A stretch of 8,988 nucleotides of DNA, from contig WVZH01000326.1 in assembly GCA_011772595.1 (NCBI GenBank), positions 90,282-99,269 of the forward strand, in the 5' to 3' direction. Source of the stretch: Anaerolineales bacterium. Lineage in GTDB: Bacteria > Chloroflexota > Anaerolineae > Anaerolineales > E44-bin32. Made by a program: the position numbers and the translations under genes. The first letter of the stretch is position 1. Each line of letters begins with the position of its first letter. Below, one piece after another: positions 1-6,172 of the stretch. Below the pieces are notes generated by a model that saw nothing but the letters and a program-made list of their open reading frames with translations, did no database searches and was not told the origin of the DNA.

Positions 1-240
1 AACTTCCGGATTCCAGACACAAATGGATTCGATGGCTTCAGGGGATTTGATTTTTACTGGCTGCACAATGGGAAGTTCATTCTGAAGTGCGAATATTTTC
101 ACCTCCGATTGGCGCACAGATCGACCTCGGCCAGCTGGTCGGTCCGGCTGTGTGACCACGCCGACCACATCATAGATCTTAACCAAAGCTTCCAGGCTCG
201 GAAGTGCAAATTGGGGTGAGCCCATAAACACGACACGCAT
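1..240 (-). CDS. fmt: Methionyl-tRNA formyltransferase, N-terminal part (runs off left edge)
   Basis: This is the first 80 codons of an open frame that begins with ATG at 240 and continues past base 1 without a stop. Fmt formylates the methionine on initiator tRNA using 10-formyl-tetrahydrofolate, in the cytosol, before translation initiation. The visible protein starts MRVVFMGSPQFALPSLEAL and has TQPDRPAGRGR at residues 30-40, both typical of the Fmt N-terminal Rossmann-like formyltransferase domain. The catalytic Asn-His-Asp region and the C-terminal tRNA-binding domain would lie outside the window. An AGGA element (251-248 on the minus strand) sits 7 bases before the ATG, supporting this start. 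The gene is divergent from recJ. Identification rests on the N-terminal motifs only, but they are very characteristic. Confidence 0.93.
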   Translation of the reverse strand, partial: MRVVFMGSPQFALPSLEALVKIYDVVGVVTQPDRPAGRGRSVRQSEVKIFALQNELPIVQPVKIKSPEAIESICVWNPEV

Positions 241-350
241 GGAGGAATCCTAGCATGTTTTTATTTTAGGCGGAATTGGGCGTTAATCCAGGAACCTATC
301 ATTGGGCGCGGATCTTAGGGACACTCTTGGGGAGAGATCCATGAGGTATC

Positions 351-359
351 ATTATAGCA
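351..359 (-). promoter_or_regulatory. Extended -10 promoter for fmt
   Basis: Read on the minus strand, this is TGCTATAAT: a perfect TATAAT -10 box preceded by the TGn extension. There is no convincing -35 box at the right distance, which fits an extended -10 promoter. Transcription would start near 344 and leave a leader of about 100 bases before the fmt ATG at 240. This is a motif reading, not an experimental start site. Confidence 0.55.
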
Positions 360-474
360 AGCAGGAAGAGAGCGGGTAGAATCAGTAACTCGGACTGGTG
401 GAAAGCAATTCGAAAGATGATCCCGTGACTGTACAAGGTACTGCGCGTTGTCAGTCCTTGGATAGGGATTTACT

Positions 475-498
475 GGATGGGAGACTATCTCACCATCC
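475..498 (+). promoter_or_regulatory. Hairpin directly upstream of the recJ ribosome binding site
   Basis: GGATGGGAGA (475-484) pairs with TCTC (488-491) and CCATCC (493-498). This gives a 10-bp stem with a CTA loop and a single bulged A at 492. It ends 3 bases before the AAGGA element (502-506) of recJ. There is no T-run after it, so it is not an intrinsic terminator. It may modulate recJ translation or mRNA stability, or be a protein binding site; its role is inferred from position only. Confidence 0.4.
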
Positions 499-513
499 GA
501 TAAGGATTAGGTT

Positions 514-2199
514 ATGAACAAAAGTTGGCTACTTCCGCAGGAGGTCCCATCCGATGTCCAAGAAGCCCTCGCTACCTTCGGGCTCATAGAGCGCCAAATT
601 CTCTTTCGCCGGGGGATAACCACATCCTATAGTGCCGAATCTTTCCTGGCTGGTGAAGTACTTGATGACGACGATCCGTTCATCCTGCATGGGATGGATG
701 CGGCGGTCGAACGTGTGCTCAAAGCAATTCGGGAAGGAGAGCAGATCGTCGTCTATGGCGACTACGATGCCGACGGTGTGACCGCTACAGCACTCCTCGT
801 AGAGCATATCCACAAGCTGGGTGGTGTTGTCCAACACTATATCCCTAATCGCTTCGACGAGGGCTATGGCCTCAACCATGAGGCGTTGACCGGAATCCAG
901 GATCGCGGGGCAGGCTTGGTAATTACCGTCGATTGTGGGATACGCGCGATACAGGAAGTGGAATACGCGGTAGGCCTGGGTTTGGACATGATTGTCACGG
1001 ATCACCATCATCCGGGTCAATCGCTTCCTCCTGCGCTGGCAGTATTGAATCCGAAGCAATCTGACAGCGCGTATCCTTTCGCAGGATTATCTGGCGTAGG
1101 CCTGGCATACAAGCTAGCGCAAGGGTTAAATCGGCGTCTGGGGATCGCTGATTCTGCGGAAAGCTTGGATCTGGTTGCGATCGGGACCGTCGCCGACCTG
1201 GCGCCACTTGAACATGAAAACCGGTACTTGGTGCGAGCAGGATTAAGACAAATCAGCCAGGGTACGCGTGTCGGTCTTCGGGTAATGGCAAATATCGCCG
1301 GATTTCAACTTGATCGCTTAAATACGACGACGATCGGATTTGGAATTGGTCCGCGTCTGAATGCAGCAGGTCGTCTGGATACCGCAGAGAACGCATACCA
1401 CTTGTTGATAGAAAATGATGAAGATGAAGCCAAGCGTTTGGCAGATCTATTGGAAGCTTCCAACCGTGAACGGCAACAGATAACACACAAAACTTTGGAG
1501 AAGGTTCGAAACTTAGGAGTCGGGGAAGAAGGAATTCCAGATCTTATATTCGTCGTAGATCCAGAGTTCAACGAAGGCGTGGTGGGTTTAGCTGCATCTC
1601 GACTGACGGATGAATTCTATCGACCTGCTGTCGTTGCCGTGTTGGGAGATGAAGTCACGCGCGCATCCGGCAGGAGCATCCCGGAATTCCATATAACTGA
1701 GGCTTTGGAAGCGTGTTCCGATTTGCTTGATCGTTTTGGAGGACACTCCTTAGCTGCCGGCTTCTCGGTAGCGAATGAAAATCTAGATGCCCTGGAGACG
1801 CGTCTACATCAATTGGCTGCGAATCGCTTTTCGGGCATGGATCTTCGACCAAGCTTGGAGATTGACGCTGTGGTCCCATTTCGGATTCTGGATTGGCCGT
1901 TGTTCGAGTTTATCGAACAAATCGAGCCATGTGGAGAGGGGAATCCTGTGCCGGTTTTTGCGGCAGCGTCAGTTCAGGTGATCGAAAAGAGAGCGGTAGG
2001 GAAAAATGGCCAACATCTGAAGTTAAGTTTGCGCCAAGAAGGGAAGACTTTCGATGCCATTGCATTTCGGCAGGGGGATCTGAAAGATAAATTACCGGAC
2101 CTTGTTGATATAGCATTCCGCTTGGAGCGTAATGATTATTGGAATTATCCTACGCTTGAGTTAAACGTTATCGATATACACCCAACTGGGCATTTATAG
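514..2199 (+). CDS. recJ: Single-stranded-DNA-specific exonuclease RecJ
   Basis: RecJ degrades single-stranded DNA 5' to 3' in RecF-pathway recombination, base excision and mismatch repair, in the cytosol. The 561-residue protein is full length (E. coli RecJ is close to 577). All DHH phosphoesterase motifs are visible: GDYDADG with D83, D85 and D87; VDCG with D140; the DHHHP motif at 163-167 that binds the metals; GTVAD with D228; and RLNAAGRLD at 281-289. A DHHA1 domain follows, with GGH at 409-411, and then a C-terminal OB-fold-like region from about residue 460. The start is ATG 514, with AAGGA (502-506) 7 bases upstream. It is transcribed away from fmt and toward the glycosyltransferase. 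No confident plus-strand promoter was found; the hairpin at 475-498 lies in its leader. No key residue appears to be missing. Confidence 0.97.
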   Translation: MNKSWLLPQEVPSDVQEALATFGLIERQILFRRGITTSYSAESFLAGEVLDDDDPFILHGMDAAVERVLKAIREGEQIVVYGDYDADGVTATALLVEHIHKLGGVVQHYIPNRFDEGYGLNHEALTGIQDRGAGLVITVDCGIRAIQEVEYAVGLGLDMIVTDHHHPGQSLPPALAVLNPKQSDSAYPFAGLSGVGLAYKLAQGLNRRLGIADSAESLDLVAIGTVADLAPLEHENRYLVRAGLRQISQGTRVGLRVMANIAGFQLDRLNTTTIGFGIGPRLNAAGRLDTAENAYHLLIENDEDEAKRLADLLEASNRERQQITHKTLEKVRNLGVGEEGIPDLIFVVDPEFNEGVVGLAASRLTDEFYRPAVVAVLGDEVTRASGRSIPEFHITEALEACSDLLDRFGGHSLAAGFSVANENLDALETRLHQLAANRFSGMDLRPSLEIDAVVPFRILDWPLFEFIEQIEPCGEGNPVPVFAAASVQVIEKRAVGKNGQHLKLSLRQEGKTFDAIAFRQGDLKDKLPDLVDIAFRLERNDYWNYPTLELNVIDIHPTGHL

Positions 2200-2228
2200 G
2201 ATAGGATCTCAACCGACCTCGAATTCTT

Positions 2229-2915
2229 TTAATCTACGAATCGATATTTGAGCAACGTCCATACGGCTTCAAAGGCGTCTTTTAGGCCGATCTTCTTTCC
2301 TTCAGAATACTCTCGTGGATTGAATGATATCGGAACCTCGAAGATTCGAATTCGACGCTTCAATAATTTCGCTGTGACTTCTGGTTCAAAATCGAATCGA
2401 CGTGCGTTTAATGGGATGGACTGAATGACGTCTCGTCGGAACAACTTATATCCAGTTTCCATATCGGTAAGAATGCTGTTGTAGAGCAGATTGGTCATGA
2501 AAGTTAGCAGTTTATTGGCGACCATATGCCAAAACATGGTCGCCCGGCGTGGTCCACCCAGGAAGCGGGAGCCATACACCACATCCGCCTTGCCTTCTTC
2601 TATGGGCACCAGCAGCGCAGGGTAATCTTTGGGATCGTATTCAAGATCCGCATCCTGGATAAGAATCAAATCCGCGTTTGCCGCTTTAATGCCGGTACGT
2701 ACCGCCGCGCCCTTGCCCTGATTCTTCTCATGCAGAATAAGTTGGACCTGCGGGTGCTCCGGAGCGATCTCATGCAACAACTCCCTCGTGCCATCGCTGG
2801 AGCCGTCGTCGACGATAATGATTTCACTCACCAATTCGCTGTCCTCAACCCTGCGCAGAATCTCTTCAATTGTAGGTTTTTCATTGTAAACGGGCATTAC
2901 GATAGAGAGTTTCAT
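2229..2915 (-). CDS. Family 2 glycosyltransferase (polyprenyl/dolichol-phosphate mannosyltransferase-like)
   Basis: The 228-residue protein is a GT-A fold, GT2-type glycosyltransferase that would move a sugar from a nucleotide donor to an acceptor, probably a polyprenyl phosphate. Visible motifs are MPVYNE at 7-12, the nucleotide-binding VDDGSSDGT at 35-43, NQGKGAAVRTG at 65-75, and the metal-binding DAD at 88-90 in QDADLEYDP. GSRF and a METGYKLF segment follow, as in the DPM1-like subgroup. It has no C-terminal membrane domain, so it is likely soluble or peripheral on the inner face of the membrane. There is no Shine-Dalgarno sequence, but a -10 box lies 7 bases before the ATG, suggesting a leaderless message. 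The gene stands alone, convergent with recJ across 29 bases. Sugar and acceptor cannot be read from sequence. Confidence 0.9.
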   Translation of the reverse strand: MKLSIVMPVYNEKPTIEEILRRVEDSELVSEIIIVDDGSSDGTRELLHEIAPEHPQVQLILHEKNQGKGAAVRTGIKAANADLILIQDADLEYDPKDYPALLVPIEEGKADVVYGSRFLGGPRRATMFWHMVANKLLTFMTNLLYNSILTDMETGYKLFRRDVIQSIPLNARRFDFEPEVTAKLLKRRIRIFEVPISFNPREYSEGKKIGLKDAFEAVWTLLKYRFVD

Positions 2916-2922
2916 GGTGTAG

Positions 2923-2951
2923 ATTGTACTCAGAAGTTATTGAAATGGGAA
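2923..2951 (-). promoter_or_regulatory. Promoter of the glycosyltransferase gene, probably leaderless
   Basis: On the minus strand there is a TTCCCA -35 box (2951-2946, 4 of 6 consensus bases), a 17-base spacer, and a TACAAT -10 box (2928-2923, 5 of 6). Only 7 bases separate the -10 box from the ATG at 2915. The transcript would therefore start at or next to the start codon, which agrees with the lack of a ribosome binding site. Confidence 0.5.
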
Positions 2952-2962
2952 CAAGTGGGCAT

Positions 2963-2991
2963 TTGCCAGCATCGCGTGCTGTATATATAAT
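2963..2991 (+). promoter_or_regulatory. Sigma70-type promoter of the AAA+ ATPase operon
   Basis: TTGCCA (2963-2968, 5 of 6 consensus bases) is followed by a 17-base spacer and a perfect TATAAT (2986-2991). Transcription would start near 2998, giving a leader of about 68 bases before ATG 3066. This is the best promoter match in the window. The spacer carries an inverted repeat, CAGCA (2967-2971) / TGCTG (2977-2981), which could be a repressor or activator site. It lies back to back with the glycosyltransferase promoter. Confidence 0.7.
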
Positions 2992-3010
2992 CCAATGCAG
3001 GTGCTATTTA

Positions 3011-3036
3011 TTCCCCTTTGAGGGCGCCAAAGGGAA
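3011..3036 (+). promoter_or_regulatory. Leader hairpin of the AAA+ ATPase operon
   Basis: CCCTTTG (3014-3020) pairs perfectly with CAAAGGG (3028-3034) around a 7-base loop. Two more A-T pairs can form if C3013 is bulged. It lies between the predicted transcription start and the ribosome binding site at 3055. There is no following T-run, so it is not a standard terminator; a role in mRNA stability or translation is possible. Confidence 0.35.
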
Positions 3037-3054
3037 TTGTTTCTCATGGTGTCT

Positions 3055-3059
3055 GGAGG
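3055..3059 (+). promoter_or_regulatory. Ribosome binding site that fixes the AAA+ ATPase start
   Basis: GGAGG lies 6 bases before ATG 3066. The longer frame from TTG 3018 has no such site, and its start would fall inside the leader hairpin stem. ATG 3066 is therefore preferred. Confidence 0.8.
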
Positions 3060-3065
3060 TACAGG

Positions 3066-4415
3066 ATGTCTCTACCTCGTAGTTCAGTTCGATCGATAAC
3101 AGCGGATCCATCACCTACGACTTCAAGTCTGCGTTTCGTTCCTCCTGCGATAACTCGGGTCGAGGATACCGGCCTCTCGCAACTGTGGCTTCAAGATCTT
3201 GCTTTGAAAATCCTCTATTTTCAAGGTTACCTGACAGGTTTCACTGTGGCCGAGGCCATGTCGTTGCCATTTGCCGGCCTTGTAGATCAAATCCTGGAAG
3301 CGCTAAAACGAGAAAAATTCGTCGAGGTAAAGACACAAGTCGGTTTTGGCGAAGGTGCCTACCAGTATGCTATCACTGGTGCCGGGATCGCACGTGCACG
3401 CGAGGCGTTGGAGCGTAGCCAATACGCCGGACCAGCGCCGGTTCCCCTGGCTATTTACAATGACGCCATTCGGCGCCAAAGTCGTGGTCGACCAACGGTC
3501 CATCCACGAGTGATGCGTCAGGCTCTTTCCAGTCTCGTTTTATCTGAAAAGACGTTCAATCAAATTGGTCCTGCGGTAAATTCGGGGACATCGATCTTTC
3601 TCTATGGGCCTCCCGGGAATGGAAAGACGTCCATCGCACAATCTATTGGCGAGATTCTCCTTCAAGAGGACATGTACATCCCCTATGCTATCGACGTCGA
3701 TGGTCAAGTTGTAAAGATGTATGATTCCGTTAATCACCAGCTAGCGCCCGAGGAGGAGGCCACCGAGTCAGGCTCGGGTTCGTTGAAAACAGGATCGAAG
3801 CGTGATCCTCGCTGGATAAAGATTCGTCGTCCCTTCGTCGTCGTGGGCGGCGAATTGACGATGGCCGGCTTGGACCTCGTTTTTGACGACGTGAACAAGT
3901 ATTACGAGGCTCCTTTCCAAGCCAAGGCGAACGGTGGCGTATTCCTTATCGATGACTTCGGTCGTCAGCAAGTCCGGCCTCGAGATCTTCTCAATCGCTG
4001 GATTGTTCCGCTTGAAAACCGCATCGACTATCTAACGCTGCACACGGGTAGAAAAGTCGAATTACCTTTCGACGTCCTTGTCGTCTTCTCGACCAATCTA
4101 CCGCCTAAGGATTTGGTTGACGAAGCATTCCTGCGACGACTGCGCCACAAAATCGAGGTGGGCGATCCCTCCTACGACTCCTATAGGCAGATCTTCAAAA
4201 GTGTGGCTGAAAGCAAAGGCGTGATCTACTCCGATCAGGGCTTGGCGTATATGTTGCAGGAGTGGTACATCAAGCGAAACCGTAAACTGCGAGCCTCTCA
4301 CCCGCGAGATATTTGTGACCAGATCCTGGATATTTCTAGATATCTTAACGTGGAGCCTGAGATGACCAAGGAAATGCTGGATCAGGCGGCAGAGGCCTAC
4401 TTTGTAGAATTATAG
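3066..4415 (+). CDS. AAA+ ATPase with N-terminal winged-helix-like domain, substrate unknown
   Basis: The 449-residue protein has an N-terminal region (about 30-110) with the feel of a winged-helix domain ('LALKILYFQGYLTG', then 'YQYAITGAGIARARE'), followed by an AAA+ core. Walker A is GPPGNGKT at 181-188 with K187. Walker B is FLIDDF with D296 and D297, an Asp-Asp rather than the usual Asp-Glu. Sensor 1 is N344 in FSTNLPP, and R357/R358 are candidate arginine fingers. A polar insert rich in Glu, Ser and Gly lies near 220-245. There is no signal peptide or membrane segment, so it should be cytosolic. The family is widespread in bacteria, but I know of no assigned function; remodelling of a partner protein or complex is the general AAA+ role. 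It heads a probable operon, with the GDPD gene only 2 bases downstream. Confidence 0.85.
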   Translation: MSLPRSSVRSITADPSPTTSSLRFVPPAITRVEDTGLSQLWLQDLALKILYFQGYLTGFTVAEAMSLPFAGLVDQILEALKREKFVEVKTQVGFGEGAYQYAITGAGIARAREALERSQYAGPAPVPLAIYNDAIRRQSRGRPTVHPRVMRQALSSLVLSEKTFNQIGPAVNSGTSIFLYGPPGNGKTSIAQSIGEILLQEDMYIPYAIDVDGQVVKMYDSVNHQLAPEEEATESGSGSLKTGSKRDPRWIKIRRPFVVVGGELTMAGLDLVFDDVNKYYEAPFQAKANGGVFLIDDFGRQQVRPRDLLNRWIVPLENRIDYLTLHTGRKVELPFDVLVVFSTNLPPKDLVDEAFLRRLRHKIEVGDPSYDSYRQIFKSVAESKGVIYSDQGLAYMLQEWYIKRNRKLRASHPRDICDQILDISRYLNVEPEMTKEMLDQAAEAYFVEL

Positions 4416-4417
4416 TT

Positions 4418-5182
4418 ATGCATTTGATAACGTCTTGGAATTCAGACGCCCCGCTGGTGATTGCACACCGCGGGGCGTCGCTACGTGCACCCGAGAACAC
4501 GCTCGCGGCTTTCCGGTTGGCGGAGGAAATGGGGGCAGATGCAATCGAGTTGGATGCGAAGCTGACGAAAGACGGTCACGTCGTCGTTCACCACGACCGA
4601 ACTCTCGAGCGCACAACCGACGGAGAAGGACTCCTCGCCAAGTGCACACTTGAAGAACTAAAAAGGTTGGACGCTGGTTCTCATTTTAATTCCGAGTTCA
4701 AAGGGGAACGAATTCCTACATTGCAAGAGGTTTTCGATATCGTCGGGAAGCGAACATTGATCAACATAGAACTCTCCAATTACGCAACACCTTGGGATTC
4801 CCTCCCTTCAGAGGTTGTTAAACTCGTAAACGTAAATCGTCTAGATTCACGAGTTCTTTTCTCTTCATTCAGTCCTATTTCCCTATTGCGAGTTGGCCAA
4901 TTGGCTGCGAATATTCCTCGGGGCTTGCTTGTGATGCCACGAGAACCTACTTGGGTCAGATTCTTATTTAAACAGATATCAACCTATCAAGCTTATCATC
5001 CTCATTGGCGTATCGCGGATCAAAATGCAATCCAGGGACAGCACAAGGCAGGACGCCGGGTGTATGTATGGACAGTGAACGAGCCTAAGCGAATGACTAC
5101 GCTTATAAAACTGGGTGTGGACGGTGTCATTACGGATACTCCAGAAGTCGCATGTAAGGTTATCAGCCAAATGGGACTTTGA
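4418..5182 (+). CDS. Cytosolic glycerophosphodiester phosphodiesterase
   Basis: The enzyme hydrolyses glycerophosphodiesters to glycerol 3-phosphate and an alcohol, recycling phospholipid head groups. The 254-residue protein is a compact GDPD TIM barrel. It has HRGASLRAPENT with H17 and R18, metal ligands E44 and D46 in IELDAKLTKDG, catalytic H59 in VVHHDRTLERTTDG, a third acidic ligand E118 in INIEL, and the C-terminal VWTVNEP and GVDGVITDTPE segments. The residue usually Lys after the third ligand (IEIK/IELK) is Ser120 here. There is no signal peptide, unlike periplasmic GlpQ. ATG 4418 begins 2 bases after the ATPase stop and lacks a Shine-Dalgarno, so translational coupling is likely. A TAGAAT sequence at 4405-4410 resembles a -10 box but has no -35 partner. 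Confidence 0.94.
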   Translation: MHLITSWNSDAPLVIAHRGASLRAPENTLAAFRLAEEMGADAIELDAKLTKDGHVVVHHDRTLERTTDGEGLLAKCTLEELKRLDAGSHFNSEFKGERIPTLQEVFDIVGKRTLINIELSNYATPWDSLPSEVVKLVNVNRLDSRVLFSSFSPISLLRVGQLAANIPRGLLVMPREPTWVRFLFKQISTYQAYHPHWRIADQNAIQGQHKAGRRVYVWTVNEPKRMTTLIKLGVDGVITDTPEVACKVISQMGL

Positions 5183-5210
5183 GGGGTCGTCTGCTCAGAT
5201 TGGAAATATT

Positions 5211-5216
5211 AGGAGG
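5211..5216 (+). promoter_or_regulatory. Strong ribosome binding site fixing a GTG start
   Basis: AGGAGG, in the longer match AGGAGGAGAT, is 7 bases before GTG 5224. The frame is open back to a TTG at 5179 that overlaps the GDPD stop, but that codon has no ribosome binding site. GTG 5224 is the better start. Confidence 0.88.
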
Positions 5217-5223
5217 AGATAGG

Positions 5224-6063
5224 GTGGAGACATCCAAACCATGGACGATTGATGAATTGATTTGCGTCTGCATAGCTCGTCAAGTTGTGAATGGAGAACC
5301 TGTTGTTCATGGTCTTGCAACACCAATGGTCGCAGCCGGAATTCTCTTGGCGTGGCATACACATGCGCCAGATATGTACTTCGCTTCTGCGATAGGTCAG
5401 AGCATATGCCGGGAAGGGGCTCCATTGGGGTTGGCCACTATCGAAGCCCTGTGGCTTGACCGTGCTTTATCACATCTTGGTTTCGTGCAAGCGGTCGCGG
5501 ACCTGATGCCGCGTATGCGCCCTAAAGAATTCTTCCGTCCTGCGCAAGTCGATCCCTATGGCAATTTTAACAACATCGCGATAGGTAAAGACTACCGTCG
5601 GCCGCGATTGCGCCTACCCGGATCCGGGGGGATTCCTGATCTAACCCCAACGCTAGCTGACATCTTCCTGTACGTGCCGAGACACTCGCGGGTGACTTTT
5701 GTTCCAGAGTTAGACATTCGATCTGGTCTAGGGCATCATGAGGTTCGCCGCTGGGGTGAAGGTCCCAAATATCTCGTGACGGATTTGGGACAGTTCGACT
5801 TCGCAGAGGGTCGCATGCGCCTGACGCATCTTCATCCAGGTGTATCTCTATCGAGAGTCCGTGCAAAGACGGGTTTCGAGATAGAAACTGCGGTCAAAGT
5901 TGGCGAGACCGAACCACCGACGAGCGAGCAGATCCGATTGTTGCGTCAGATTATCGATCCGTTGGGGATCCGGCGACTTGAGAGATTGAGCGGCCCGAGA
6001 AGGCGTGTAGCGCTCCGCGAGGCGATATTACGCGAGGATGAGCTCAGGCCTGACCGCGCTTGA
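5224..6063 (+). CDS. CoA-transferase family I beta subunit (GctB/IpdB-like), without visible alpha partner
   Basis: From GTG 5224 the protein has 279 residues and resembles the beta subunit of heterodimeric family I CoA-transferases (glutaconate CoA-transferase GctB) and of the related ring-opening hydrolase IpdAB. The supporting segments are QVDPYGNFNN at 108-117, RLPGSGG at 130-136, VTDLGQFDF at 185-193, LHPGVS at 203-208, and the C-terminal RQIIDPLGIRRLE stretch. Where glutaconate CoA-transferases carry the catalytic Glu (near residue 54), this protein reads FASAIGQSI, with no Glu until E64. That is closer to IpdB, which also lacks it. The partner alpha subunit is not beside it: the upstream gene is the GDPD and the downstream one is GH3. 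It is cytosolic. Substrate and even reaction type (transfer versus hydrolysis) remain open. Confidence 0.85.
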   Translation: METSKPWTIDELICVCIARQVVNGEPVVHGLATPMVAAGILLAWHTHAPDMYFASAIGQSICREGAPLGLATIEALWLDRALSHLGFVQAVADLMPRMRPKEFFRPAQVDPYGNFNNIAIGKDYRRPRLRLPGSGGIPDLTPTLADIFLYVPRHSRVTFVPELDIRSGLGHHEVRRWGEGPKYLVTDLGQFDFAEGRMRLTHLHPGVSLSRVRAKTGFEIETAVKVGETEPPTSEQIRLLRQIIDPLGIRRLERLSGPRRRVALREAILREDELRPDRA

Positions 6064-6125
6064 GCATCGTCGATCACAATTTACCTTCGGGAAACGATAA
6101 CTCCATGAACCTGAGGCCCTTCCAC

Positions 6126-6138
6126 AGTCAATTTGACT
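6126..6138. repeat. Perfect palindrome beside the GH3 gene -35 box
   Basis: AGTCAA (6126-6131) and TTGACT (6133-6138) are perfect inverted copies around a single T. The right arm touches the predicted -35 box (6138-6143). The placement suits a transcription factor operator, but the regulator is unknown. Confidence 0.5.
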
Positions 6139-6166
6139 TGTGACGCAATTTTGCGGGGAGTATACT
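6138..6166 (+). promoter_or_regulatory. Promoter of the GH3 gene, probably leaderless
   Basis: TTGTGA (6138-6143, 4 of 6 consensus bases), a 17-base spacer, and TATACT (6161-6166, 5 of 6) form a sigma70-type promoter. Only 6 bases separate the -10 box from ATG 6173, so transcription should start at about the A of the ATG. This also argues against the upstream GTG at 6140, which lies inside the -35 box. Confidence 0.55.
6144..6155. repeat. Palindrome inside the GH3 promoter spacer
   Basis: CGCAA (6144-6148) and TTGCG (6151-6155) are inverted copies around TT. The repeat fills the stretch between the -35 and -10 boxes, where a bound protein would block RNA polymerase. It is a different sequence from the neighbouring palindrome at 6126-6138. 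Confidence 0.45.
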
Positions 6167-6172
6167 TCCAAT

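Larger units (their letters stand above)
241..513. other. Divergent fmt-recJ intergenic region
   Basis: This 273-base gap holds the fmt ribosome binding site and extended -10 promoter on the minus strand, and the recJ leader hairpin and AAGGA element on the plus strand. A plus-strand TATCAT at 347-352 overlaps the fmt -10 box and could serve recJ, but it lacks a -35 partner. No small gene or RNA was recognised here. Confidence 0.6.

Noticed and set aside
529..1059. Long minus-strand open frame (176 codons) inside recJ
   Set aside because: It is opposite an unmistakable recJ frame and its translation has no recognisable motif or low-complexity-free domain; it is a shadow of the real gene.
2200..2228. 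Terminator between the convergent recJ and glycosyltransferase genes
   Set aside because: The 29-base gap has a short T-run (2227-2230) but no stem before it on either strand.
2526..2990. Plus-strand open frame opposite the glycosyltransferase
   Set aside because: It covers the well-supported minus-strand GT2 gene and both promoters, and its translation shows no family features.
3018..3065. TTG start 48 bases upstream for the AAA+ ATPase
   Set aside because: It has no ribosome binding site and lies in the leader hairpin stem, while ATG 3066 has GGAGG at 6 bases.
3202..3226. Hairpin TTGAAAAT / ATTTTCAA inside the AAA+ ATPase gene
   Set aside because: The 8-bp stem (10 with a wobble and a closing C-G pair) is real in sequence but lies in codons for a conserved helix region (LKILYFQ). 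Chance from AT-rich codons is the simpler explanation.
4405..4410. TAGAAT as a separate -10 box for the GDPD gene
   Set aside because: Spacing to the ATG would suit a leaderless start, but no -35 box or TGn extension is present and the gene is 2 bases behind the ATPase, so coupling is simpler.
5179..5223. TTG start overlapping the GDPD stop for the CoA-transferase subunit
   Set aside because: AGGAGG 7 bases before GTG 5224 fixes the start; the extra 15 residues do not resemble the family N-terminus.
6140..6172. GTG start for the GH3 protein
   Set aside because: It would add 11 residues in front of a clear signal peptide, has no ribosome binding site, and falls inside the predicted -35 box.
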